Shown: positions 44,704 through 55,428 of the stretch, in pieces
Layout of the letters: every line of letters begins with the position of its first letter
Position numbering within the stretch: the stretch's first letter is position 1
Assembly: GCF_000473085.1 (NCBI RefSeq)
Contig: NZ_AXBA01000024.1
Location: 179-64,178 of the forward strand
Length of the DNA stretch: 64,000 bases
Reading direction: 5' to 3'
From: Azorhizobium doebereinerae UFLA1-100
GTDB lineage: Bacteria > Pseudomonadota > Alphaproteobacteria > Rhizobiales > Xanthobacteraceae
Program-made: the position numbers and the translations under genes
The notes under the pieces: model-generated
What the model was told of the DNA's origin: nothing
The model's database searches: none
What the model saw: the letters and a program-made list of their open reading frames with translations, nothing else

Positions 44704-44819
44704 TAAGAATATTGCCTGCGATTTATTATCCTTCCTCTCATCCAGCATGATGCTGGTGTTCGCATCACAGCCCGCCCCCACATGACGTGGCCGACGGCGC
44801 CTTCGCTCCGGAGGACGGC

Positions 44820-45836
44820 ATGATTTCGAACGTCAGCGCATCCTATAACGTCCTGTCATTGTTCACGGAAAAGACAGGGGACACATCGCCCGCCACGGCC
44901 GTGGACGCCATCATCGAGAAGGTGCGGCAGATGCGCGCCGACGCGAGCCCGTCCTACACGCGGGGAGCGAGCCTCGGCGCCGTCGCTTGGCTGGCGCAGA
45001 CGGAAGCCGAGTCAACCGACACCCAGCTCACTGCGGCCGACCTCGCCACCGACGAGGTGAAATCGCGCTTCACCAGCGAGGCTGCGTATAACAATTTCAT
45101 ATACGCATTCGAACATGACGAGAGCGGAAATTGGGTGAATTCCGATAGTCTGGATTATATGATTGATTATATGCAATGGTCATATGATTACGACCAGGGC
45201 AAGCAGACATTCATCGACAAAGCCAACGCCGCAGGATCCGATAAAATACTCGAACTTATATCCCGCGGTACTGATATTACGACCATGTCCTCCAATATTG
45301 CAGTATATAACAGCGCCTTCACATTATCTCAAAGCGGCAAAATTTTCATCGAAGAGCAAACCGAAAAACTGAAGTCGACGACAGACGCATCCGAGATCGC
45401 GCGCATCACGGATGGCATCGAGATGGCGACCTCATACATCGAGAGCAAGAAGGATCTGGTCGCGAATTTCCAGATCTACATGGATTATGTCCAATGGGAC
45501 TGGAGCGCCAGAGAGGTCTATGACGTCGCCGGAAAATTCGCCGAGAAGACGGCGGACGGGACATATGAGATCGGCGTCTTCCAGATCAGCCTCAAGAGTA
45601 CCGGACGCGTATTCTGGAACCATGACGGCAGCGGCACGGCGCAAGTCTCCAATGCTGGCGGGACCGAGTATAGAGACGAAGATCTGCATTATATGAAGAA
45701 ATTCTATGAAACGCAGACGTCGACGTCGATGTCGGATCTGGTCCAGCGCGTGCAGACCAACCACCCCTACAGGATGGTGGTAGACGGCCGCGTCGTGCAC
45801 ACCAACAAGCCCCCGTCCGTGACGAGCGAGGGCTGA
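44820..45836 (+). CDS. Orphan cysteine-free protein of unknown function
   Basis: 338 residues, no cysteine, no signal peptide and no membrane segment. It is rich in Ser, Thr, Asp, Tyr and Glu, with predicted helices (AVDAIIEKVRQMRADA; AAYNNFIYAFEHDESGNWVNSDSLDYMIDYMQWSYDYDQG as two pieces; DLVANFQIYMDYVQWDWSAREVYDVAGKF). The repeated Y-M-x-Y-x-QW pattern (YMIDYMQWSYDY and YMDYVQWDW) suggests an internal duplication. DNA in 45090-45340 is clearly more AT-rich, with different codon use from all neighbours. The start at 44820 has GGAGG at the right spacing; GTG 44787 is less likely. I do not recognise it. A secreted or effector-like role is only a guess. Confidence 0.7.
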   Translation: MISNVSASYNVLSLFTEKTGDTSPATAVDAIIEKVRQMRADASPSYTRGASLGAVAWLAQTEAESTDTQLTAADLATDEVKSRFTSEAAYNNFIYAFEHDESGNWVNSDSLDYMIDYMQWSYDYDQGKQTFIDKANAAGSDKILELISRGTDITTMSSNIAVYNSAFTLSQSGKIFIEEQTEKLKSTTDASEIARITDGIEMATSYIESKKDLVANFQIYMDYVQWDWSAREVYDVAGKFAEKTADGTYEIGVFQISLKSTGRVFWNHDGSGTAQVSNAGGTEYRDEDLHYMKKFYETQTSTSMSDLVQRVQTNHPYRMVVDGRVVHTNKPPSVTSEG

Positions 45837-45965
45837 GCGCGCGCGGCGGCCCGCCGGCATGGTGGGCCGCCAGCATGGTAGCCGCCGGCACTGCGGCGCG
45901 CCAAGCGGAACCCCGCCGGCCTGCGGGCATTCGGTGGCACGCCATCTTCCTCGCGCGCGCCGCTC

Positions 45966-46134
45966 CCCCTCCCCCCTTGCGGGGGAGGGCTGGGGAGGGG
46001 GGTGAAACGGCTGGGGAAGAACGCGCGGATCGGCACGGGCGCCGCGTCAGCAGCGCGCGGAGAAAGGCCACGCCGGTCGCCCACGGAGAGCGCGTCACCC
46101 CCCTCCCTGCCCTCCCCCGCAAGGGGGGAGGTGC
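45966..46134. repeat. Inverted pair of ~39-nt GC-rich palindromic elements
   Basis: One copy (45966-46004; contains CTTGCGGGGGAGGG and ends GGGGAGGGGGGTG) is repeated in inverted orientation at 46097-46134 with few changes. About 90 bp of Arg-codon-like sequence lies between them. Together they could fold into a long hairpin or represent a small non-autonomous element (REP/MITE-like). The surrounding 45837-46255 gap has no gene. Confidence 0.75.
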
Positions 46135-46255
46135 CCGCGCCGGTTCTTCGCCGTGACGCCGGGCGGCAGCGACAATCCCATCCATCCATGCATCGGAAGA
46201 GGGCCGGTGCGGGAGCGGCACGCAGGCCTGCCGTCTCCCGTCCGCCTGTCCCCCC

Positions 46256-47803
<1,548 letters not shown>

Positions 47804-47807
<4 letters not shown>

Positions 47808-48850
47808 GGCCGGCTCTCCGCTTCGACGGGCTTCTGTGCCGCCGCCGCGCGCGGCCGGCGGGCGGCGAGCGCCTCCAGCTTCGGCACGATGCCGCGCGGC
47901 ATCAGGAACAGGATGAGGATGAGCACGGCGCCATAGACGATCCACTGCGCCTCCGGCGCCAGCACCGGGCGCAGCGCCACCGGCAGCAGGCCGAAGATCA
48001 GCCCGCCCACCACCGGGCCGATCAGCGTGCCCTTGCCGCCGCTCACCACCATGATGACCATGGTGACGGTGGTGGAGAACAGGAACACGTCCGGATCGAC
48101 GATGCGGAAATAATGCGCGTAGAGGCTGCCGGCGGCGCCCGCCATGGCCGCGGAGGCGGTGGCGGCGATGGTCAGCGTGCGGGTGGCGTTCACCCCCACG
48201 GAGAGGGCCAGCGCCTCGTTCTCCTTCAGCCCGCGCATGGCGCGGCCGAAGCGCGAGCGGGTGAAGCGCGCCACCACCAGATAGGACAAGGCGGCGACGG
48301 CGAGCACCAGGTAATAGTTCTGCACCTTGGTGCGGAAGATCATCTCCCCCAGCCCCGGCAGGCCGAGCCGCATGGCCGGGATGCCGGTGAGCGCCAGAGG
48401 GCCCTGGGTCAGCTCCACCCAGTTCAGCGCCACGAGGCGGACCACCTCGGCGAAGGAGATGGTGACGATGACGAAATAGGCCCCGCGCACGCGGAACGAC
48501 AGGCGGCCCACCAGATAGCCCGTTGCGCCGGCGATCAGCACCGCCAGCACGAAGCCGGCGAGCGGCGGCCAGGGCTCGTGCACCACGCGCCAGCCGAACA
48601 GCAGCTCCACGTCGAAGCCGAGCGCGGTGAGCGCGCTGGCATAGGCGCCGATGCCGAAGAAGGCGATGTGCCCGAGGCTGAGCTGGCCGGTATAGCCGAG
48701 CAGCAAATTGAGGCTCATGGCGCCGATGGTGAAGATGCCGGTCTGGATCAGCGCGTTGAGCAGATAAGGGTCGCTCAGGCCCAGCGGCAGCAGGGCCAGG
48801 ACCACGAGCAGGGCCAGGGGGAGATGGGAGAGGGGCAGATGGCGCGTCAT
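47804..48850 (-). CDS. livM: Branched-chain amino-acid-type ABC transporter permease LivM
   Basis: 348-residue permease, about 10 helices. It has SLNLLLGYTGQLSLGHIAFFGIGAYASALT, RVRGAYFVIVTISFAEVVRLVALNWVELTQGPLALTGIP, the cytoplasmic RSRFGRAMRGLKENEALALSVGVN coupling loop and GLIFGLLPVALRP. All are standard for LivM. It overlaps livH and livG by 4 nt each. The C-terminus ends in a soluble Arg/Ala-rich tail. Confidence 0.94.
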
Positions 48851-49719
48851 CCGATGCGCTCCGCCCGCGCGAACAGGCCGGTGGGCTTCACCAGCAGCAC
48901 GGCGATGATGATGAGGAAGCCCATGGCGTCGCGATAGCCCGAGGAGACGTAGCCGGCGCCGAATTCCTCCGCCAAGGCCAGGATGAAGCCGCCGATGGTG
49001 GCCCCGCTGATGGAGCCGAGCCCGCCGAGGATGACGATGGCGAACGCCTTCACCGCCGCCAGGTCTCCCATCTGCGGGAACACCACATAGACCGGGCCGA
49101 GCAGCGCGCCGGCGGCGGCGGCCAGCGCCGAGCCGATGGCGAAGGTGGCGGTGTAGATGAAGCCGACGTTCACCCCCATCAGCGCCGCCGTGTCGGCATC
49201 CTGGAAGCTCGCCCGCATGGCGCGGCCGAGGCGGGTGCCGTTGATGAGGCCGTAGGTCACCGCGATCAGCGCCAGCGCGGCGGCGAACACGAACACCCGC
49301 AGCCAGGACAGCGACACCGGGCCGATCTGGAGGGGCGCGTCCGGGAAGGGCGTGGGGATGGCCTTGGCCACGCCGCCAAAGATCCACAGCGTGCCCGATT
49401 GCAGGATGATGCCGGCGCCGATCATCACCAGCATCGTGGTGTCCATGTCCGAGCCGCGCAGCGGGCGCAGCAGCACCAGCTCGATCAGCGCGCCGAGCGC
49501 GAGGCCGGCGAGGATCGCCACAGGCAAAGCGAGGAAGAAGTCGAGCCCCAGCGCCGCGCAGGCGAGATAGGCGGCATAGGCGCCGAAGGTGTAGAGCGCG
49601 CCGTGGGTGAAGTTCACCACGTTCATGATGCCGAAGATCAGCGTCAGCCCGATGCCCAGCAGGGCATAGGTGCCGCCGAGCACCAGGGTGTTGAGGAGAT
49701 GTTGCAGGGCCTGCGTCAC
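48847..49719 (-). CDS. livH: Branched-chain amino-acid-type ABC transporter permease LivH
   Basis: 290-residue permease, about eight helices: LLNTLVLGGTYALLGIGLTLIFGIMNVVNFTHGALYTFGAYAAY, RLGRAMRASFQDADTAALMGVNV (coupling loop), FAIVILGGLGSISGATIGGFILALAEEFGA. It forms the membrane channel with LivM. It follows livK by 70 nt, with a strong hairpin in that gap. Confidence 0.94.
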   Translation of the reverse strand: MTQALQHLLNTLVLGGTYALLGIGLTLIFGIMNVVNFTHGALYTFGAYAAYLACAALGLDFFLALPVAILAGLALGALIELVLLRPLRGSDMDTTMLVMIGAGIILQSGTLWIFGGVAKAIPTPFPDAPLQIGPVSLSWLRVFVFAAALALIAVTYGLINGTRLGRAMRASFQDADTAALMGVNVGFIYTATFAIGSALAAAAGALLGPVYVVFPQMGDLAAVKAFAIVILGGLGSISGATIGGFILALAEEFGAGYVSSGYRDAMGFLIIIAVLLVKPTGLFARAERIG

Positions 49720-49753
49720 GGGCGGCTCCGAAAAGAGACAGGGCGCGGAAAGG

Positions 49754-49783
49754 CGGCCCGCCCGGCGCGCGCCGGGCGGGCCG
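49754..49783 (-). terminator. Strong hairpin between livK and livH
   Basis: A 13-bp perfect stem, CGGCCCGCCCGGC (49754-49766) with GCCGGGCGGGCCG (49771-49783), lies in the 70-bp gap after livK. On the minus strand a short CCTTTCC follows. Such hairpins after binding-protein genes usually act as partial terminators or protect the upstream message, allowing more binding protein than permease. Confidence 0.7.
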
Positions 49784-49789
49784 GGAGGA

Positions 49790-50944
49790 TCACAGCTCGA
49801 CGAGGCTCACCTTCCCGCCGTCGATCTTGATGAGATAGACCTGCGGCTTGCTCTGGCCGCTCTCCTTGCCCGCCGGGCCGGTCTTGACGAACTGGATCGG
49901 GCCGTTAAGGCCCATGAACTTGACCTCCCAGAACGCCTTCTGGATCGCCTTGGGATCGGTGGAGCCGGCCTTCTCGATGGCGGCGGCGATGGCGCGGATG
50001 CCGTCATAGCCGCGGAAGCTCTCGGTGGCGCCGGCGAACTCGAAGCCGCGCTTCTTCCACTCGCCGAGGAAATAGGCGGTGGCTTCCGGGTTCGGCGTCT
50101 TGGCCGGGTCCCAGGGCAGGAAGGTGGTGAGGTGCAGCGTGCCGTCGGCGGCGGCGCCGGCCTGGGCGATGATCTGGTCGGGGTTCTGCGAGCCGCCGGT
50201 GGTGATCACCCGCTTCTTCAGGCCGAGCGCGGCCATCTGCTTGAAGATCAGGGTGAGCTGGTCCACCGCCGTGGTGATGACGATGGTGTCGCTGTCCGAG
50301 GCCTTGATCTTGGCGAGTTGGGCGCTCATGTCCTGCGCCGCCTGGTCCATGGTCTCCACCAGGCCGACCTCGACGCCCTTGGACTTCAGCATGGCGCCGA
50401 AATCGAGCGCGGCGCCGCGGCCCCAGTCGTTGTTGATGACCAGGAAGTCCACCTTCTTCAGGCCGAGCTTGTCCACCTTGGGCGCGAACAGCTCCGCCTC
50501 CAGCGAGGACGGCGGCGAGATGCGGAAGACGTAGGGATTGCCGGAGGTGGTGATCTTGCCGGAGGAGGAGGTCTCCACCAGCATGGGCACCTCATAGTCC
50601 ATGAGCTTGGGCATCACCGCCAGGGTGAGGCTGGAGCCCCAGGCGCCCATCATCACCGGCGTCTTGTCGGAAGTGATGAGCTTCTCCGCCACGGCGGCGG
50701 CCTCGGTGGGGTTGCTCTTGTTGTCCTCGATGACGAGCTCGATCTTCTTGCCGCCGATGCCGCCCTTGGCGTTGATCTCGTCGGCGGCGATCTTGGCGCC
50801 GTTCACCACATAGGTGCCCGAGGCCGCGAACGGGCCGGTGAGCGGCTCGTTGACGCCGATCTTGATGGTCTGGGCCGAGGCCGCGCCGGCGAGAAGCGCC
50901 AGCGAGAGAGCGGCAAGCGAAGCTAAGCGGAACGGTCTCGACAT
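49790..50944 (-). CDS. livK: Liv-type ABC transporter periplasmic substrate-binding protein
   Basis: 384 residues. A signal peptide (LASLAALSLALLAGAASA) precedes a Peripla_BP_6 domain: IKIGVNEPLTGPFAASGTYVVNGAKIAADEINAKGGIGGKKIELVIEDNKSNPTEA and MMGAWGSSLTLAVMPKLMDYEVPMLVETSSSGKI. Ligands of this family range from branched amino acids to aromatic acids, amides and urea, so the name only reflects homology. The gene begins the transport half of the operon, 52 bp after the Fe-S/CoxG fusion gene. Substrate is unknown. An aromatic or heterocyclic amide is my guess from context. Confidence 0.92.
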   Translation of the reverse strand: MSRPFRLASLAALSLALLAGAASAQTIKIGVNEPLTGPFAASGTYVVNGAKIAADEINAKGGIGGKKIELVIEDNKSNPTEAAAVAEKLITSDKTPVMMGAWGSSLTLAVMPKLMDYEVPMLVETSSSGKITTSGNPYVFRISPPSSLEAELFAPKVDKLGLKKVDFLVINNDWGRGAALDFGAMLKSKGVEVGLVETMDQAAQDMSAQLAKIKASDSDTIVITTAVDQLTLIFKQMAALGLKKRVITTGGSQNPDQIIAQAGAAADGTLHLTTFLPWDPAKTPNPEATAYFLGEWKKRGFEFAGATESFRGYDGIRAIAAAIEKAGSTDPKAIQKAFWEVKFMGLNGPIQFVKTGPAGKESGQSKPQVYLIKIDGGKVSLVEL

Positions 50945-50996
50945 CTCGGGTCTCCAGGACAGGTGGGGTGGGCGGTGAAGGGAAAGGCGGGGCGGC

Positions 50997-52208
50997 TCAG
51001 CCGCCGGTGAGGCGGGCGCGCCAGCGGGCGAGCCGCGCGGCGAGCGCGCCGAGCGCGAGCGCGAACGGATTGAGCGGCGGCGCAGCGGCGGGCGCCGGTG
51101 CGCCGGCGAGGCGGGCCTCCAGATTGGCGGCGAAGAGCGCGGTGAGCCGCCCGGCGATGTCGCGCACCAGGCCCGGCCGGCCGAACTGGGCCAGCGGTCC
51201 CTTCAGCGTGTAGCCGACGGTGAGCTCCACCACCGCGCTGCCGGGGTCTTGGCCGGGGCGCACGCGATAGCGCACCTCGCCCTGCGTGCTGGAGCGCCCG
51301 CCCACGTCCGCCCCCGCGCCGACGATGCGGCCGGTGCGCGTCGCCGGGTCGCGGGTGATGCGCGCCTGGCCGCGGAAGGTGGCGGCCACCGGGCCGATCT
51401 GCACCTTCAGCCCGCCCGCCACCGTGCCGGGCGCGGGTTCCGCCTCCACGAAGGCGCCGGGCAGGCAGGCGGCCACCGCGCGCACGTCGGCGAAGGCGGC
51501 GAACACCGCGTCCGGCGGCTGGGCGAGCGAAAAGCTCTGCGCGAAGGTGTGGGCGGGGATGAAGTCCTCCACCACCTCCACCGCCACCGGCGGCAGCGCG
51601 GCGGCGGTGGGCGGAGCGGATACCGCTTTGCCCTCCCCCACCCCGTCGCCCGCATGGGCGCCCACCGGGCCGAGCGCGCGGGCGGCGCCGTCCTGCGGCG
51701 CGATGCCCCGCGCCCGGCGGTCCGCGATGACGGACATCACCGCCCGCACGATGCCCACATAGCCGGTGCAGCGGCACAGATTGCCGCTGAGGCCGAGCCG
51801 CACCCGGCGCTCGTCCGCCTCCGGCAGGCGCAGCACGAGGTCGCGGGCGGAAACCAGCATGCCCGGCGTGCAGAAGCCGCACTGCAAGGCGTGCTCACGG
51901 TTGAAGGCCGCGCGCAATTCGCCCGCCACCTCGTCCCCGTCCAGCCCCTCGATGGTGGTCACGCACGCCCCGCCGCAGGTGGCGGCAAAGGCGAGGCAGG
52001 CGCGGGCCGGCTCGCCGTCCAGCAGAACGGTGCAGGCGCCGCACACGCCGTGCTCGCAACCCAGATGCGTGCCGGTGAGGTTGAGGTCCTCGCGGACGAA
52101 ATCGGCCAAATGCGTGCGCGGCTCCACCTGCGCGGCCACCGGCCGGCCGTTGACGGTGAGCGCCACGGCGACGGCGCCCTCCGGCACCTGACGCAATGGG
52201 GCATTCAT
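50997..52208 (-). CDS. Molybdenum hydroxylase [2Fe-2S] subunit fused to a CoxG (SRPBCC) domain
   Basis: 403 residues in two parts. Residues ~12-165 are the CoxS/XdhC-like small subunit, with ferredoxin-type cluster Cys51, 56, 59 and 71 (GCEHGVCGACTVLLDG) and the second cluster Cys110, 113, 145 and 147 (CGFCTPGM...LCRCTGY). A ~50-residue Ala/Pro linker follows. Residues ~215-370 are a CoxG/SRPBCC domain (EDFIPAHTFAQSFSLAQPPDAVFAAFADVRAVAACLPGA cited in pieces; VGYTLKGPLAQFGRPGLVRDIA), ending in a hydrophobic-basic tail suited to membrane contact. CoxG recruits CO dehydrogenase to the membrane in Oligotropha. Overlaps the FAD-subunit gene by 4 nt. Confidence 0.9.
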   Translation of the reverse strand: MNAPLRQVPEGAVAVALTVNGRPVAAQVEPRTHLADFVREDLNLTGTHLGCEHGVCGACTVLLDGEPARACLAFAATCGGACVTTIEGLDGDEVAGELRAAFNREHALQCGFCTPGMLVSARDLVLRLPEADERRVRLGLSGNLCRCTGYVGIVRAVMSVIADRRARGIAPQDGAARALGPVGAHAGDGVGEGKAVSAPPTAAALPPVAVEVVEDFIPAHTFAQSFSLAQPPDAVFAAFADVRAVAACLPGAFVEAEPAPGTVAGGLKVQIGPVAATFRGQARITRDPATRTGRIVGAGADVGGRSSTQGEVRYRVRPGQDPGSAVVELTVGYTLKGPLAQFGRPGLVRDIAGRLTALFAANLEARLAGAPAPAAAPPLNPFALALGALAARLARWRARLTGG

Positions 52209-53065
52209 GCCGCCGCCCTCCCCGCCTGGAGGCCCGCCGCCTGCATCACCGCGCGGCGCAGCACCTCCACATGCACATGCCGGCTGACCGGATCGGCGAT
52301 GCCCGCCGCTTGCAGCGCGGCGTCCGCCGGCTCCGGGTCGAAGCGGGCGGCGAAATCCGCGTCCACCGCGCCGCCGAACAGCGCGCGGGCGTCGGCGATC
52401 AGCAAAGGCGGGCGCTCCAGCGCGCCCATCACCAGCCGGGCGGCGCCGCGCGCGGGGTCGATCAGCGCCGCGCCGATGGCGTGGGCGAACTCGCCCACCT
52501 TGCGGCAATGCTTCACATAGCCGAAGCCGGCGGTGGCGGCGGGCTGCGGAATGCGCACCGCCGCCAGAAGTTCGTCCGGTCCCAGCGCGGTGGCGAGCGC
52601 CCCGGTGAGGAAGTCGCCCAGCGGCAGGCGCCGGCTGCCCGAGGGAGTTGCGATCTCCACCGACGCATCCAGCGCGGAGAGCGCGTTCACCCAGTCGGCG
52701 GCGGGGTCCGCGTGGCAGAGGCTGCCGCCGATGGTGCCCCGGTTGCGCACCGCCCGATAGGCGATGCCGCCGGCCACCCGCGCCAGCAGCGCCGCCAGCA
52801 CCGGCCCGGCGGCCTGCGCGATGCGGCCGTCCTCGATGTCGGCATGGGTGACGCAGGCGCCCAGCACTAGCGTCTCCCCCTCGCGCGCCGCCGTGCGCAA
52901 ATCGGCGGCGGACACGTCCACCACCCGGCCGGGCGCGGCGAGGCGCAAATTCAGCATGGGACCGAGCGACTGCCCGCCGGCCATCACCCTGCCGCCCGCC
53001 GCCAGAAAAGCGAGGGCGTCCGCCGTGGTGCGCGGCCGCTCAAGGGCGAAGGGCGCGGGCTTCAT
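52205..53065 (-). CDS. Molybdenum hydroxylase FAD-binding (CoxM-like) subunit
   Basis: 286 residues. The FAD_binding_5 domain opens with FALERPRTTADALAFLA and contains the pyrophosphate loop MAGGQSLGPMLNLRLA. RNRGTIGGSLCHADPAADWVNALSALD is the second conserved FAD motif. The CO_deh_flav_C domain follows after residue ~170. It passes electrons from the Fe-S clusters to the acceptor. It overlaps genes on both sides by 4 nt, a sign of tight coupling in the operon. Confidence 0.93.
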   Translation of the reverse strand: MKPAPFALERPRTTADALAFLAAGGRVMAGGQSLGPMLNLRLAAPGRVVDVSAADLRTAAREGETLVLGACVTHADIEDGRIAQAAGPVLAALLARVAGGIAYRAVRNRGTIGGSLCHADPAADWVNALSALDASVEIATPSGSRRLPLGDFLTGALATALGPDELLAAVRIPQPAATAGFGYVKHCRKVGEFAHAIGAALIDPARGAARLVMGALERPPLLIADARALFGGAVDADFAARFDPEPADAALQAAGIADPVSRHVHVEVLRRAVMQAAGLQAGRAAA

Positions 53066-55428
53066 GCGGCGTCCCTCCGACTTGGGGCGGCGCGCGCCGC
53101 CAATATCGCTTCCACGATGCGGCGGGGGGTGACGGGGGAATGCAGCATCTCCGCGCCCAGCGGGCGCAGCGCGTCATTGATGGCATTGGCCACCGCCGCC
53201 GGGGGCGCGATGGCGCCGCCCTCGCCGATGCCCTTCACGCCGAAGCGGGTATAAGGCGAGGGCGTCTCCATATGGTCGATGCGCGGCGCGGGCACCTCGG
53301 CGGCGCCGGGCAGCAGATAGTCCGCCAGGGTCGAAGCCAAAGGCTGGCCCGCCGCGTCGAACGCCATCTCCTCATAGAGCGCGGTGCCGAGGCCCTGGGC
53401 GAGGCCGCCATAGATCTGGCCGTCCACCACCATGGGGTTCACCAGCGTGCCGCCGTCCTCCACGATCACATAGTCGAGGATCTCCACCTCGCCCAGCGCC
53501 GGGTCCACCGCCAGCACCACGGCGTGGGCGGCATAGCTGAAGGTGCCGCTGTCGCGCACCGGCTTGTAGCCGGCGGTGACTTCCAGCCCGCCGGCATCCA
53601 CGCCCGCCGGCAGGTCCTGCGGCCGGCGATACCAGACGTGGGCGATCTGCGCGAGCGAGACGTCGCCCGAAGGTCCGGTGACCCGGCCATCGGCGAAGCG
53701 CACGTCGGCAAGGTCCGCCTGCAACAGATGGGCGCCGATGCGCCGCGCGCGCTCGGCCAGCTCCGTGCAGGCGGTGGCCACCGCCCCGCCGGCCATCACC
53801 ATGACGCGGGAGCCCCAGCTTCCGGTGGAATAAGGCGTCATGGCGGTGTCGCCATGCACGAGGCGGGTACGCGCCACCGGCACGCCGAGGATCTCGTGCG
53901 CCACCTGGGCCAATGTGGTCTCCAGCCCCTGGCCGTGGGAATGGGCACCGATGCGCAGCTCCAGCCCGCCGTCCGGGGTCAGGCGCGCGCCGGCCTGCTC
54001 GAAGCCCGGCACCATGGGGATGCCCCAGCCCGAGTAGACAGACGTGCCGTGCGCCGCCTGCTCGCAATAGATGGAGAGGCCGAGGCCGATGCGCCGGCCG
54101 TCTTCCTCCCCGCGCGCCTGCCGGGCGCGCACGCCGTCGGCATTGATGGCGGTGAGCGCGCGCTCAAGCGCCTGCGGATAGTCGCCGCTGTCGAAATGCT
54201 TATTGGTGATGTTGTCGAACGGCATCTGCGCGGGCCGCACCAGATTCTTCCGCCGCACCTCCTCCGGGGCTAAGCCGGCGGCGGCGGCCACCGCGTCCAG
54301 CGCCAGTTCCAGCGCGAAGCACACGCCGGTGCGGGCCACGCCGCGATAGGGCAGGATCGGGCATTTGTTGGTGGCCACCGACCAGGTGCGGCAGCGATAG
54401 GCCGGGAAATCGTAGGGGCCGGGCAGGATGCTCGCCACCTGGGCAGCCTCCAGGCAGGCGGAGAAGGGATAAGCGGAATAGGCGCCGCTATCCACGGTGG
54501 CCTCGCAATCCACCCCGCGCAGGGTGCCGTCGCGCTCGGCATAAAGCGTGATCTGGTAATGGTGCTCGCGGCAATTGGCGTTGGCGGTCAGATGCTCGCG
54601 GCGGTCCTCCAGCCAGCGCACCGGGTGGCCGCAGCGCTGCGCCAGCCAGCCGAGGCACACTTCCTCCGCCAGCAATATGGCCTTGTAGCCGAAGCCGCCG
54701 CCCACGTCGGGCGAGACGATGCGGATGCGGCCCTCGTCCAGGCCCAGGCATCCGGCAAGGCCGGTGCGCACGATGTGCGGCATCTGGCTGGCGGTGTGGA
54801 AGACGATCTGGTCGGCGCGGTGGTCCAGATGCACCACCACGCCGCGCCCCTCGATGGGCGCCATGCACTGGCGGGCGGTGGAGATGGTGCGCGAGACCTT
54901 GATGGGGGCGTCGAAGGCGGACGCCATGTCGATGTCCACCAAAGTCTCCAGGAAGACATTGTCGCCCCAGTGCTCATGCACCAAAGGCGCGCCGGGGGCG
55001 CGGGCGGCGATCATGTCGGAGACGGCGGGCAGTTCCTCCAGGTCGAGGGTCACGCGAGCGGCGATGTCCTCGGCTTCCGCCCGCGTGGGGGCGACGCAGA
55101 TGGCGATCAGCTCGCCCACCTGCCGCACCTTGCCCGTCGCCAGCACCGGCTGCTCGGAGACCTTGAAGCCCGGCAGGCCGGACACGGCGCGGATGGGCTT
55201 CACCCCGTCGAGATCGGCGGCGATGAAGACGCGGGAACGGTCCTCCGGGGGAATGGCGATGCCGCGGATGCGCGCGTGGGCCAAAGGGCTGCGCACGAAG
55301 GCCACGTCCTGCATCCCCGGCAGTTTGATGTCGCCGACGAACTGGCCGCGCCCGCGCATCAGCCGGTCGTCCTCCTTGCGCGGCAGGCGGGCGCCGACGC
55401 CCTCAAGGGATGATGAGCGCGGGCTCAT
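53062..55428 (-). CDS. Molybdopterin-binding catalytic subunit of a xanthine-oxidase-family hydroxylase
   Basis: 788 residues. The aldehyde-oxidase a/b hammerhead domain starts at GVGARLPRKEDDRLMRGRGQFVGD. Mo-cofactor contacts are VSPDVGGGFGYKAILLAEE and AHSHGQGLETTLAQVAHEILGV. The catalytic Glu is about residue 736 in FGVKGIGEGGAIAPP. The active-site loop reads PYRGVARTGV rather than the AYxCSFR loop of true CO dehydrogenase, so this is not a form I CODH. It probably hydroxylates a heterocycle or aldehyde. Operon neighbours (amidohydrolase, alpha/beta hydrolase, Liv importer) favour an N-heterocyclic or amide-containing substrate. Its ATG overlaps the previous stop. Confidence 0.92.
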   Translation of the reverse strand: MSPRSSSLEGVGARLPRKEDDRLMRGRGQFVGDIKLPGMQDVAFVRSPLAHARIRGIAIPPEDRSRVFIAADLDGVKPIRAVSGLPGFKVSEQPVLATGKVRQVGELIAICVAPTRAEAEDIAARVTLDLEELPAVSDMIAARAPGAPLVHEHWGDNVFLETLVDIDMASAFDAPIKVSRTISTARQCMAPIEGRGVVVHLDHRADQIVFHTASQMPHIVRTGLAGCLGLDEGRIRIVSPDVGGGFGYKAILLAEEVCLGWLAQRCGHPVRWLEDRREHLTANANCREHHYQITLYAERDGTLRGVDCEATVDSGAYSAYPFSACLEAAQVASILPGPYDFPAYRCRTWSVATNKCPILPYRGVARTGVCFALELALDAVAAAAGLAPEEVRRKNLVRPAQMPFDNITNKHFDSGDYPQALERALTAINADGVRARQARGEEDGRRIGLGLSIYCEQAAHGTSVYSGWGIPMVPGFEQAGARLTPDGGLELRIGAHSHGQGLETTLAQVAHEILGVPVARTRLVHGDTAMTPYSTGSWGSRVMVMAGGAVATACTELAERARRIGAHLLQADLADVRFADGRVTGPSGDVSLAQIAHVWYRRPQDLPAGVDAGGLEVTAGYKPVRDSGTFSYAAHAVVLAVDPALGEVEILDYVIVEDGGTLVNPMVVDGQIYGGLAQGLGTALYEEMAFDAAGQPLASTLADYLLPGAAEVPAPRIDHMETPSPYTRFGVKGIGEGGAIAPPAAVANAINDALRPLGAEMLHSPVTPRRIVEAILAARAAPSRRDAA

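Noticed and set aside
53062-55428. Initial idea that the operon encodes an aerobic carbon monoxide dehydrogenase (CoxLMS-G)
   Set aside because: The catalytic subunit has PYRGVARTGV where form I CO dehydrogenase has AYxCSFR with the Cu-binding Cys, so CO oxidation is not supported.
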